DNA from: Streptomyces sp. ALI-76-A
Lineage (GTDB): Bacteria > Actinomycetota > Actinomycetes > Streptomycetales > Streptomycetaceae
Reading direction: 5' to 3'
DNA: 64,000 bases
Assembly: GCF_030287445.1 (NCBI RefSeq)
Contig: NZ_JASVWB010000002.1
Coordinates: 5,704,001-5,768,000, forward strand
This document shows, in pieces, positions 7,629 to 15,777 of this stretch. A program made the position numbers and the translations under genes. Each line of letters opens with the position of its first letter. Within the stretch, counting starts at the first letter, position 1. The notes below the pieces were generated by a model. That model worked only from the letters and a program-made list of their open reading frames with translations, was not told the origin of the DNA and ran no database searches.

Positions 7629-10253
7629 GTGAGCGAGATACCAGCGAAGGCCACGGAGTCCGAGGACCCGTCGGGCGGCGCGAGGGTCGGGGTCGCGGCT
7701 GACGCCGCGGCGGAGACCCCCTGGGGTGACGTGCCGCCCGGGGACGCCATGTGGCAGAGCAGTCCGCCCGGCTCGATCTACGACTACATCAAGGTCGCCT
7801 CCTTCTCCATCGGCCCCGACGGGCTGGTCGACCAGTGGAGCCTGCGCGCCGAGCAGTTGTTCGGCATCCCCGCCGAGCACGCCGTCGGCATGGACCCCAT
7901 CGCGGCGTTCATCGACCCCGATCTGCGTGAGCGGGGCCAGCGCAAGATGGCCGAGATCCTCGACGGCCGGGAGTGGACCGGAGTGGTGCCCTTCCGGACG
8001 CCGGACAGCGCGACCGGAGAACCGGGCCGGCAGGGCCTCGCCGAGGTCTACGTCATGCCGACGCGCACCGAGGACGGCGAGAAGGCCGCCGTCTGCATCG
8101 TCGTCGACGTCCGCACCCTGCGCAGCATCGAGACCGACCTCGCCGCCTCGCAGGCCATATTCGGCCAATCTCCGTTCGGCTTCCTGCTGATCGACTCGGA
8201 CTTCCGGGTCCGCCGGGCCAACCAGCGCTTCGCCTCCACCTTCGGCGGCACCCCCGACGACCACCGGGGGCGCGGGGTGCACGACTACCTGCCGCGGCCC
8301 GAGGCCGAGCGGGTCGGGGCGACCCTGCGCCGGGTCCTGGAGACCGGCGACTCCATCACGGACATGCACGTCACGGGGTTCGTGCCGGGATCCGAGGAGC
8401 GCCGCCACTGGTCCGTCAACCTCTACCGGGTGCACAGCGGTTCCGGCCGCCCGATCGGCATCGCCTGGCTCGGCACCGACATCACCTCCCGTCGCGCCGC
8501 CGCCCGCGAGGCCGCCGCCGCCCGGCGCAATCTCGCCCTGCTGAACGAGGCCGGTGCCCGCATAGGCAACTCCCTCGACCTGGAGACCACCGCCCGCGAA
8601 CTGCTCGACGTCGTCGTCCCCGGCTTCTGCGACCTCGCCACCGTCGACCTCTACCAGGGCCTGCTCGTGGGCGACGAGACCCCGCCGGGCCTCGCCGACG
8701 GCAGCGCGGAACTGCGCCGGGTCGCCTTCGCCAGCGCGGTCTCCGACGCGCCCTTCGCCGGCAGCGGCAAACCGGTCGCGGTCGGCGCGGTCCACCACTA
8801 CCCGTTCAACTCGCTCTGCGCGGACGCGCTGCGCACCGCCAAGCCGCAGTACATCCCCGCCGAGGAGGGCGGTCTCGTCCAGTCCACGCTCGCGGTGCCG
8901 ATGGTCGCCCACGACACCGTGGTGGGCCTCGCGCAGTTCTCGCGGACCAAGGGCAGCGAGCCGTTCGGCGACCGGGACCGGGACCTGGCGGTGGAGCTGG
9001 CGGCGCGCGCGGCCGTCTGCATCGACAACGCGCGCCTGTACCGGCGCGAGCACGAGCGGGCGCTGATACTCCAGCGGTCGCTGCTGCCCCCCGGCGACCC
9101 GGTGGCCTCCGGCCTCGACATCGCCTGCCGCTACCTGCCCGGCAACTCCTCCTCCGACCGGCCGAGCGAGGTCGGCGGGGACTGGTTCGACGTCATCGAA
9201 CTGCCCGGCCACCGCACGGCGTTGGTGGTGGGTGACGTGATGGGCCGCGGGCTGCGGGCGGCGGTCGCGATGGGCGAACTCCGCTCCGCCGTCCGGACCC
9301 TGGCCCTGCTCGACCTCGAACCGGCCGAGGTGCTCTCCGCGTTGGACGAGATCGCGCGCGGGCTCGGCGCACCCGGTGGCGTCCAGCAGGCCACCCGGGC
9401 GGCCCGCCGCCCCCGCGAGGCCGACCTGCTGGAGGTCTACCTCGCGACCTGTGTGTACGCCGTCTACGACTCGGTGACCAGGCGCTGCACCTTCGCCAAC
9501 GCGGGCCACCTGCCGCCCGTCCTGGTCGAACCCGGCGAGGACGCCCTGATGCTGGACGTGCCGCCGGGCATGCCGCTCGGCGTCGGCGGGGAGCCCTTCG
9601 AGGAGGTCGAGGTCGAACTCCCCGAAGGCGCGCTGCTCGCGCTCTACACGGACGGACTGGTCGAGTCCCGCGACCACCCGCTGGACGAGGGACTCCAGGC
9701 GTTCGTCGGCGCGCTCACCGATCCCTCCGCGCCCCTGGAGGACGTCTGCGACCACGTCCTCAACACCCTCGACAGCCACCACGGCGAGGACGACATCGCG
9801 CTGCTCATGGCCCGCGTGCAGGGGCTGCCCGTCGACTCGGTCGGCGACTGGACGCTGCCGCGTGAGCCGCGCAGTGTGGGCCGGGCCCGGGAGTACGCAC
9901 GTGGCCAGCTGTTGAGCTGGGACCTGGAGCCGCTCGTCGACACCACGGAACTGCTGGTCAGCGAGCTGGTGACGAACGCCCTGCGGTACGGCGAGGGAGA
10001 GATCAGACTGCGGCTGCTGCTGGACCGCACGCTGGTGTGCGAGGTCTGGGACTCCGGCCTGGTCCAGCCGCGCCGCCGCCGCGCCCGCGACACGGACGAG
10101 GGCGGCCGCGGCCTGCAACTCGTCGGCCTGCTCAGCGCGGCCTGGGGCTCCCGCCGCACACCCCGCGGCAAGACGGTGTGGTTCGAACTCCCCCTCCCGG
10201 ACGGGGAAACGGGCCTGACGGATCCGGCGGAGGCACTGCTCAGTCTGTTCTGA
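7629..10253 (+). CDS. PAS-PAS-GAF-SpoIIE phosphatase-HATPase sensor protein
   Basis: 874 residues from the GTG at 7629, which has GGAGGGGA eight bases upstream; longer in-frame starts lack one. Domain order: PAS (~50-165), second PAS (~175-290, ending RPIGIAWLGTDITSR), GAF (~305-468), PP2C/SpoIIE phosphatase (~480-705, with metal-binding GGDWFD and GDVMGRG, and LYTDGLVESR) and a GHKL ATPase (~735-860, SELVTNALRYG, DEGGRGLQLV). Such proteins both dephosphorylate and phosphorylate STAS anti-anti-sigma factors in response to signals sensed by PAS and GAF. There are no membrane helices, so it is cytoplasmic. The 3' end lies inside a multiplied repeat shared with the convergent gene. Confidence 0.9.
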   Translation: MSEIPAKATESEDPSGGARVGVAADAAAETPWGDVPPGDAMWQSSPPGSIYDYIKVASFSIGPDGLVDQWSLRAEQLFGIPAEHAVGMDPIAAFIDPDLRERGQRKMAEILDGREWTGVVPFRTPDSATGEPGRQGLAEVYVMPTRTEDGEKAAVCIVVDVRTLRSIETDLAASQAIFGQSPFGFLLIDSDFRVRRANQRFASTFGGTPDDHRGRGVHDYLPRPEAERVGATLRRVLETGDSITDMHVTGFVPGSEERRHWSVNLYRVHSGSGRPIGIAWLGTDITSRRAAAREAAAARRNLALLNEAGARIGNSLDLETTARELLDVVVPGFCDLATVDLYQGLLVGDETPPGLADGSAELRRVAFASAVSDAPFAGSGKPVAVGAVHHYPFNSLCADALRTAKPQYIPAEEGGLVQSTLAVPMVAHDTVVGLAQFSRTKGSEPFGDRDRDLAVELAARAAVCIDNARLYRREHERALILQRSLLPPGDPVASGLDIACRYLPGNSSSDRPSEVGGDWFDVIELPGHRTALVVGDVMGRGLRAAVAMGELRSAVRTLALLDLEPAEVLSALDEIARGLGAPGGVQQATRAARRPREADLLEVYLATCVYAVYDSVTRRCTFANAGHLPPVLVEPGEDALMLDVPPGMPLGVGGEPFEEVEVELPEGALLALYTDGLVESRDHPLDEGLQAFVGALTDPSAPLEDVCDHVLNTLDSHHGEDDIALLMARVQGLPVDSVGDWTLPREPRSVGRAREYARGQLLSWDLEPLVDTTELLVSELVTNALRYGEGEIRLRLLLDRTLVCEVWDSGLVQPRRRRARDTDEGGRGLQLVGLLSAAWGSRRTPRGKTVWFELPLPDGETGLTDPAEALLSLF

Positions 10254-10900
10254 GACGGGGCGGTGGTGTAGGTCTGGCCTGGGTGGGGGGGTCCGCCGGA
10301 GTTCGGGGCGCGGCGCCGGTCCATGTCACCGGTCGGGAAGCTTCCGCCGAGGACGGCTTCGCGATGCCGCTGGTGTGCTCGGCCGGCGGGTCCCGTGGTG
10401 GCGCTGCTCGGTCTGTTCTGAGACGGGGCGGTGGTGCGGGTCTGGCCTGGGTGGGGGGTCCGCCGGAGTTCGGGGCGCGGCGCCGGTCTACGTCACCGGT
10501 CGGGAAGCTTCCGCCGAGGACGGCTTCGCGATGCCGCTGGTGTGCTCGGCCGGCGGGTCCCGTGGTGGCGCTGCTCGGTCTGTTCTGAGACGGGGCGGTG
10601 GTGCGGGTCTGTCGCGGGTGGGGGTTCGCCGAGGGTGGGGGCGGGCCTCCGTCCGGGTCACCGCCACCAGGGGGTTCCGTCGAGGGGGCTGCGAGCGACA
10701 CCGCTCGGGTGCTCGGTGGTGGCGGGGCTCAGTCTGTTCCGGGGCGGGGCTCCGGTGCTCGTCTGGTCCGTGTCCCGGGGCCGCCGAAGCTGGGGGGTGT
10801 GCCGCCGTCCACGTCGCCGGGCAGCAGGATTCCGCCGAGGGCGGCCCCGGCGACTCCGCTCGGGTGCTCGGCCGTGCCGGAGAGCGGATTGCCGTGTACG
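10239..10900. repeat. Tandem multiplication of a convergent gene junction (unit ~168 bp)
   Basis: The motif TCTGTTC recurs at 10244, 10412, 10579 and 10733. The first two units (168 and 167 bp) are nearly identical; the third (154 bp) and fourth are progressively diverged. Each unit includes the last codons of the upstream phosphatase gene (GCTGCTC-GGTCTGTTCTGA) and, on the minus strand, the C-terminal tail of the downstream gene. The 475 bp without a gene at 10254-10728 consist almost entirely of these copies. Confidence 0.85.
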
Positions 10901-12342
10901 CGGACGTCCTGCTCGGCGAGGTCACGGGCCTCGCGGGCCAGGCCGTCGGCCGCCACGTGCTCGTCGGCGGCCAGCAGCCGCCGCGCCCGCGCCAGGCGGA
11001 GCCGGGCCGCGGCGCCCACGGCACCCCGGTGCGCCGCGACGAAGTCGTCCGCCAGGGCGGTCGTACTCCGGGCCACGAGCAGCCCGGCCGCCGACACCAC
11101 CCCGTCCCGCCCCCACCCGAGCGGCTCGGCCGCCCGCACGATCCGGCGCAGCGCGTCGAGCGGGTCGTACGCGCCGCCGGCCACCTCGTCCCGTACGGCG
11201 GCCAGGACGGTGTCGGCGCGCCGGATCCGGGCGTGCCACTCGGCGGAGGACAGACCGGCGGACGCGGACCGCCGACCCCGCACCCCCGCGAGCGCCGCCT
11301 CCATGCCGGTCAGCGCGGCCGGCACCAGGGCCTTCGCCGCTCCCAGTTCGTCGGCGAGCCGGTCCACGGCGGTGAGGAGGACGGCGGCCTGGGCGACGGC
11401 ACCCTCGGCGGCGCGCAGATGACGGGCCGCCCGCTCGGGATCGGCCAGGTCGGCCGCCTGGCGGGCCTGATTCAGGCGAGTGGTGGCGAACACCAGGCGG
11501 TCCTTGGCCTGTTCGACGTACCCGGTGACCGGGGCGGCGGCGGAGGGCGGGTAGGGCCCGGCGAGCTCGGCGAGGGTGGCCTCCGTGACCGCCGTGCGCC
11601 CGGCGAGGTCCCGGAACCGGGTCTCCGCGACTGCCAGGGCCTTGCCGGACTCCAGTTCCGGCGCGCGGAGCCGGTCCAACCCGGCGGCCTCCGCGTCGAG
11701 CCGCCGGCCGGCCTCCTGGCACCGGCCCACGACACCCGTGAGCGCATGCCGCCGGGATGCCTCGTCCACCGGGACGCCGTCGTCGTACCGCTCCCGTATG
11801 CGGAAGGCGGCGGACAGCTCGGACTCCGCGTCCCGCACGGCCCGGGTGAAGGGGGCGACGGCTTCGGCCCCGGACCGGGCGGCCTCGGCGAAGCCCAGTT
11901 CCTCGCGGCTGGTGCGGATCCAGTCGTCGGCCTCGGTGAGCAGGGTCAGGGACCGTTCGTCGAGTTCGGACAGGGGCGGGGTGGTGGGCGCGGCGCGGCT
12001 GCCGCCGGGAGTCGTACGGGTCCGGGCCCGCCGGGTGCGGCGCACATAGGCGTACCCGGCGAGAGCGCCCGCGGCGCCCACCACGACGAGCGGCAGGACG
12101 AGGTCGGCGGCGGACGTCCCGTCCTCCTGGGCGGCGGCGCCCGCCGGCGCGGCGGGGGCGGCCGAGGTGACGGTGTCCGCGGCGGCGCCGCCGGGCGGAA
12201 CCGGGACGCCCGCGGTGATCGTCATCCCCGGCAACACCAGCCACACGATCCCGGCCGCACCACCCAGCACGGTGTGCGCCACCCGCGCCGACAACGGCGG
12301 GACGGTACGCCGTGGCCGGCGCCGGAACAGGAATGACGTCAC
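10729..12342 (-). CDS. Membrane coiled-coil protein resembling the C-terminal part of TPM-domain proteins
   Basis: 537 residues from a GTG at 12342; no strong ribosome site, so the start is uncertain. After a basic N-terminus comes a hydrophobic signal-like segment (~16-40), a short Ala/Gly linker, a second membrane helix (LVLPLVVVGAAGALAGYAYV, ~80-100) followed by RRTRRAR, then ~400 residues of Ala/Glu/Arg helical coiled coil. The coiled-coil region looks like that of large Streptomyces TPM proteins (LTEADDWIRTSREELGFA). The TPM domain expected between the two hydrophobic segments is replaced by about 40 residues of linker. The C-terminal tail (GGILLPGDVDGG ... RPGTD) is repeated in the downstream tandem copies. 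Its function is unknown. Confidence 0.65.
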   Translation of the reverse strand: MTSFLFRRRPRRTVPPLSARVAHTVLGGAAGIVWLVLPGMTITAGVPVPPGGAAADTVTSAAPAAPAGAAAQEDGTSAADLVLPLVVVGAAGALAGYAYVRRTRRARTRTTPGGSRAAPTTPPLSELDERSLTLLTEADDWIRTSREELGFAEAARSGAEAVAPFTRAVRDAESELSAAFRIRERYDDGVPVDEASRRHALTGVVGRCQEAGRRLDAEAAGLDRLRAPELESGKALAVAETRFRDLAGRTAVTEATLAELAGPYPPSAAAPVTGYVEQAKDRLVFATTRLNQARQAADLADPERAARHLRAAEGAVAQAAVLLTAVDRLADELGAAKALVPAALTGMEAALAGVRGRRSASAGLSSAEWHARIRRADTVLAAVRDEVAGGAYDPLDALRRIVRAAEPLGWGRDGVVSAAGLLVARSTTALADDFVAAHRGAVGAAARLRLARARRLLAADEHVAADGLAREARDLAEQDVRVHGNPLSGTAEHPSGVAGAALGGILLPGDVDGGTPPSFGGPGTRTRRAPEPRPGTD

Positions 12343-12431
12343 GATTCGGAGCGTATGAGCAGGACCGCGGTGGCGCGACCGGGGCGGGGTGAGCGGGGGT
12401 GGCCGGTGGCGGCGGAGGGGGAGGGGAACGC

Positions 12432-13772
12432 GTGACGGAACACTCTGACGGGGCCGGGACGGAAGCGGGGGCCGGGACAGGAGCGCGGCCCAGGACAGGA
12501 ACGGGGACCGGGAGGGAAGCAGGGGCCGGGACCGAAGCGGGGGCCGGGACAGGAACGGGGACCGGGTGGGAAGCGGCGCAGAAGACCGAGGCGCAGGAGA
12601 GTTCCACCGCAGCCGACGCCGGAGCGCGGGCCGCGCCGGAACCGGAACCAAAGCCGGAACCGAAATCAAAGCCGCAGCCGGAATTAGAGCCGCAACGTGA
12701 GCCGGAACCAGAGTCGGAGCCGCATCCGGAACCGGAACCGCAGCCGCGGCCGGGGGCCGCACGTCGGCCCTGGGTCCGCTGGGCCCGCCGTACCGCCCTC
12801 GGCCTGGTGCTGGCCCTCGTGCTGCCGGTGCTCGCCGCCCAGACCGCCCTCCGCGTGAACTACACCGGCGACCCGGCGGACGGCACCCACACCCGGGGCA
12901 AGGACGCGATCTGGCTCGGCCACGCCTGGGTCGACGGACGGAAGAAGGACGCCGACGTCACCGCGCTGGCCCGCCGGCTGGAGACCACCGGCATCCGCGA
13001 CCTGTACGTCCACTCGGGACCCCTGGAGCACGACGGGACACTGCCCGAGTCGCGCTACCCGCGGGCGCGCTGGTTCGTCGACGCGATGCGCGACGCGGCG
13101 CCCCGCATCCGCGTGCAGGCCTGGCTCGGTGACGTGCTCGCCACCGAGAGCCCGGACGGGATGCGGCTGGAGCGGCCCGGGACCCGCGCCGCCGTCGTCG
13201 CCTCCACCCGGCAGATCCTGGCCGTCGGCTTCGACGGCGTCCACTTCGACCTGGAGCCGCTGCACTCGGGCGACGAGGACTACCTCACCCTCCTCGACTC
13301 CCTGCGCGGCGTCACCCGCGCGCGGGACGCGCAGCTGTCGGTCGCCGCCCACCAGATCGACCCGCTCCCGGGCTTCCACTCCTTCTGGGGCACGGTCGCC
13401 GGACACCCGAAGTGGTGGTCGCAGGAGTTCTTCGGGCAGGTCGCGCGCCGCGTCGACCAGATCGCGGTGATGTCGTACGACACCATGCAACCGCTGGAGA
13501 GCACGTACGGCGGCTATGTCGCCCAGCAGACCTCGCTGGCCCTGGAGGTCACCCCGGACTCCACCGACCTGCTGATGGGCCTGCCCTTCTTCCACGAGAA
13601 CCGGTTCGGCCACTGGAATCACGCCGAGACCGTCCCCGCAGCCGTCCGCGGCGTCCGTCTCGGCCTGTCCCGCACGGACGCCGGCCGCGCCGGCTTCGGG
13701 GTCGCGCTGTACGTCGACTTCGCGGCCGAGGAGAAGGACTGGACGGCCTACCGGGAGGGCTGGGTGCGCTGA
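12432..13772 (+). CDS. Membrane-anchored GH18-like (chitinase-fold) protein with Glu/Pro-rich linker and a TTA codon
   Basis: 446 residues from a GTG with GGAGGGGA upstream. Residues 1-110 are low complexity: Gly/Thr/Ala repeats, then Glu-Pro repeats. Residues ~119-138 form a single membrane helix ([15 protein letters not shown]). The C-terminal ~300 residues look like a TIM-barrel hydrolase. F267-DGVHFDLEP resembles the GH18 signature DxxDxDxE, with D268, D273 and E275 present and the middle Asp replaced by His271. Later motifs QIAVMSYDT and FGVALYVDF fit strands 6-8. Codon 85 (12684-12686) is TTA, so translation may depend on bldA. The substrate is unknown; exposure outside the membrane is predicted. 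Confidence 0.7.
   Translation: MTEHSDGAGTEAGAGTGARPRTGTGTGREAGAGTEAGAGTGTGTGWEAAQKTEAQESSTAADAGARAAPEPEPKPEPKSKPQPELEPQREPEPESEPHPEPEPQPRPGAARRPWVRWARRTALGLVLALVLPVLAAQTALRVNYTGDPADGTHTRGKDAIWLGHAWVDGRKKDADVTALARRLETTGIRDLYVHSGPLEHDGTLPESRYPRARWFVDAMRDAAPRIRVQAWLGDVLATESPDGMRLERPGTRAAVVASTRQILAVGFDGVHFDLEPLHSGDEDYLTLLDSLRGVTRARDAQLSVAAHQIDPLPGFHSFWGTVAGHPKWWSQEFFGQVARRVDQIAVMSYDTMQPLESTYGGYVAQQTSLALEVTPDSTDLLMGLPFFHENRFGHWNHAETVPAAVRGVRLGLSRTDAGRAGFGVALYVDFAAEEKDWTAYREGWVR
12455..12760 (+). repeat. Low-complexity coding repeats (Gly-Thr/Ala and Glu-Pro)
   Basis: Imperfect short repeats such as GGGGCCGGGACAGGA, then GCCGGAACC-type units encoding Glu-Pro. The second part uses codons rare in this genome (AAA, TCA, CAA, CGT, TTA), so it differs from its surroundings in base use. 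Confidence 0.7.
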
Positions 13773-14001
13773 GACACCCGGTGGCCCCCTGGAAACCGGC
13801 TGCGGCCGGCTCCCGCCCTGCTGTCCGGGCCGCCCCGTCTCCTCGACGGCGACCTCCCGGACCCGGGACCGATGGGGGCCGTCGCGGAACACGATCCGCA
13901 CATGGCGCTGGAGCCGGCCGGACGCGCGGATCCTTCGGCGGTGTAAGCGTCCCGTGGCCCAGACGTCACGCGTGCTTCGTCCGCGCGGGGTCTTCCGTTA
14001 G

Positions 14002-14030
14002 TTGTGAGGGGACGGTCGGCGCCCTAGCGT
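14002..14030 (+). promoter_or_regulatory. Promoter of a probably leaderless methyltransferase mRNA
   Basis: TTGTGA (14002-14007), 17 bp, then TAGCGT (14025-14030). The ATG at 14037 begins seven bases after the -10, where transcription should start, and there is no ribosome site. Confidence 0.5.
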
Positions 14031-14036
14031 CCAGGG

Positions 14037-14990
14037 ATGCGAGCGTTCCTCACCAGCAAGGCCGCCCGGCGCGCTCTGCGTCCGGTGGCCGACCTCATCG
14101 ACCAGCGCATCGAGCGCCATGTCCGTCGCGCCCTGGAGAGCGCCCCGGCGGCCCGGACCACCCCGGGCGCCGGAGTCTCTCCCGACGCCGCGCTGCACCA
14201 GGAACTGAAGACGCTGCGCAACCGCCAGCGCCCCCTGGAGCTGTTCTTCGACGGCACCGGGCGCGGCGCGTCCCGGCTGCCGTCCGCGCCCCACCTCAAC
14301 CGCACCATCGCCGAGCTGGCACAGGTCACCGGTGACCGGGACGGCGCCGAGCGCAACGTCGCCCAGGCGTTCCGGCTGCTCATCGCGATGGAGGCGCTCG
14401 GGGTCGGCCGGATCGCCGGCGGCACCATGAACATCGTCGGCAAGCTGTCCGCCGTACCGCTGCTCGACCCGCCGAACGACGAGGTCCTGGAGATCGGCAC
14501 CCTCTACGGGATGTTCGGCGCGGCCCTGATCCGGATGCTGGAGCGGGCCGGACGGGACCCGAAGCTGACGATCGTCGATCCGCTCGCGGGCACCCAGCTC
14601 CAGCCCGGCGCCACCATGGGCGACGACGCCTCGGGCACCCCCGTGCAGGGGGCCGCGGTGCGCGTCAACCTGGCCCTGGCGGGCGCGGCCGGCGCGGCGG
14701 CCCGGATCCAGCAGGGCTTCTCCGAGGACCCGGAGGTGCGCGCCCTGGTGTCCGACCGTTCCTACGGTGTGGTCATCGTGGACGGCGACCACTCCGCCGC
14801 CGGGGTCGCCGCGGACCTGGAGTGGGCGGAGCGGATCGTCGCGCCCGGCGGGATCGTCGTCCTGGACGACTTCGGGCACCCCAAGTGGCCCGGCATCAAG
14901 GAGGCGTTCGACAAGCACATGGCCACGGACACCCGGTTCGCCTACCTCGGTCAGGTGGCGCACTCCGGGTATCTGCGGGCCTCGGCCTGA
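14037..14990 (+). CDS. Class I SAM-dependent methyltransferase (Methyltransf_24 type)
   Basis: 317 residues. The N-terminal ~110 residues are helical with a basic start. The Rossmann fold begins near residue 148: VLEIGTLYGMFGAAL is the SAM-binding GxGxG-like loop, LTIVDPLAG the acidic loop, YGVVIVDGDHSAAGVAADLEWA the D-G-DH motif of the Methyltransf_24/cephalosporin-hydroxylase-like group, and GGIVVLDDFGHPKWPG the end of the sheet. Methyl acceptor unknown. It is convergent with the sdh operon, with only 10 bp between the stop codons and no hairpin. Confidence 0.8.
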   Translation: MRAFLTSKAARRALRPVADLIDQRIERHVRRALESAPAARTTPGAGVSPDAALHQELKTLRNRQRPLELFFDGTGRGASRLPSAPHLNRTIAELAQVTGDRDGAERNVAQAFRLLIAMEALGVGRIAGGTMNIVGKLSAVPLLDPPNDEVLEIGTLYGMFGAALIRMLERAGRDPKLTIVDPLAGTQLQPGATMGDDASGTPVQGAAVRVNLALAGAAGAAARIQQGFSEDPEVRALVSDRSYGVVIVDGDHSAAGVAADLEWAERIVAPGGIVVLDDFGHPKWPGIKEAFDKHMATDTRFAYLGQVAHSGYLRASA

Positions 14991-15000
14991 TCCGCGCGGC

Positions 15001-15777
15001 TCAGCCGGACGCGGGCCGCCGCCGGATCCTGTTCCCGAGCCACACGAGCGGGTCGTACTTGCGGTCCACGGCCCGTTCCTTCAGGGGGATCAGCGCGTTG
15101 TCCGTGATCTTGATGTTCTCGGGGCAGACCTCCGTGCAGCACTTGGTGATGTTGCAGTAGCCGAGGCCGTGCTCGTCCTGGGCGGTCCTCTTGCGGTCCA
15201 GGCCGGCCTCGGCGGAGGCGTCCAGCGGGTGCATGTCCAGTTCCGCGATCCGCATCAGGAAGCGCGGGCCGGCGAACGCCGTCTTGTTCTCCTCGTGGTC
15301 GCGGACCACATGGCAGGTGTCCTGGCACAGGAAGCACTCGATGCACTTGCGGAACTCCTGCGGCCGGTCCACGTCCTCCTGCATCATCCGGTACTCGCCG
15401 GGGCCGAGACCGTCCGGCGGCACGAACGCCGGGACCTCGCGGGCCTTGGTGTAGTTGAAGCCGACGTCCGTGACGAGGTCCCGTACCACCGGGAAGGCGC
15501 GCAGGGGCGTGACGGTGATGGTCTCCTCGCGGGTGAACACCGACATGCGGGTCATGCACAGCAGCCGGGGGCGTCCGTTGATCTCGGCCGAGCACGAACC
15601 GCACTTGCCCGCCTTGCAGTTCCAGCGGACGGCGAGATCGGGGACCTGGGTGGCCTGGAGGCGGTGGATGATGTCGAGGACGACCTCGCCGTCGTTCACC
15701 TCGACCTCGAAGTCCTCCAGGCCGCCGCCCTCGATGTCACCCCGCCACACCTTGAAGTGGGCGTCGTAGCTGCTCAT
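15001..15777 (-). CDS. sdhB: Succinate dehydrogenase/fumarate reductase iron-sulfur subunit
   Basis: 258 residues. The N-terminal [2Fe-2S] ferredoxin-like domain carries CKAGKCGSCSAEINGRPRLLC. The C-terminal domain has CIECFLCQDTC and CNITKCCTEVCPENI for the [4Fe-4S] and [3Fe-4S] clusters. It passes electrons from the flavoprotein to the membrane subunit. It is the last gene of the operon and its ATG overlaps the flavoprotein stop (ATGA). Lengths of the three subunits (258, 641, 279) match the Mycobacterium Sdh1 type better than the four-gene sdhCDAB type. Confidence 0.93.
   Translation of the reverse strand: MSSYDAHFKVWRGDIEGGGLEDFEVEVNDGEVVLDIIHRLQATQVPDLAVRWNCKAGKCGSCSAEINGRPRLLCMTRMSVFTREETITVTPLRAFPVVRDLVTDVGFNYTKAREVPAFVPPDGLGPGEYRMMQEDVDRPQEFRKCIECFLCQDTCHVVRDHEENKTAFAGPRFLMRIAELDMHPLDASAEAGLDRKRTAQDEHGLGYCNITKCCTEVCPENIKITDNALIPLKERAVDRKYDPLVWLGNRIRRRPASG

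Noticed and set aside
7470..10118. 882-codon minus-strand frame opposite the sensor phosphatase gene
   Set aside because: Mirror of the real gene's codon pattern; composition is Val/Gly/Arg/Asp-rich with no recognisable motif.
13773..13969. Possible gene remnant on the minus strand after the GH18-like gene
   Set aside because: One frame gives HVRIVFRDGPHRSRVREVAVE, which looks protein-like, but it has no upstream continuation or start, and I recognise no family. Left as intergenic.
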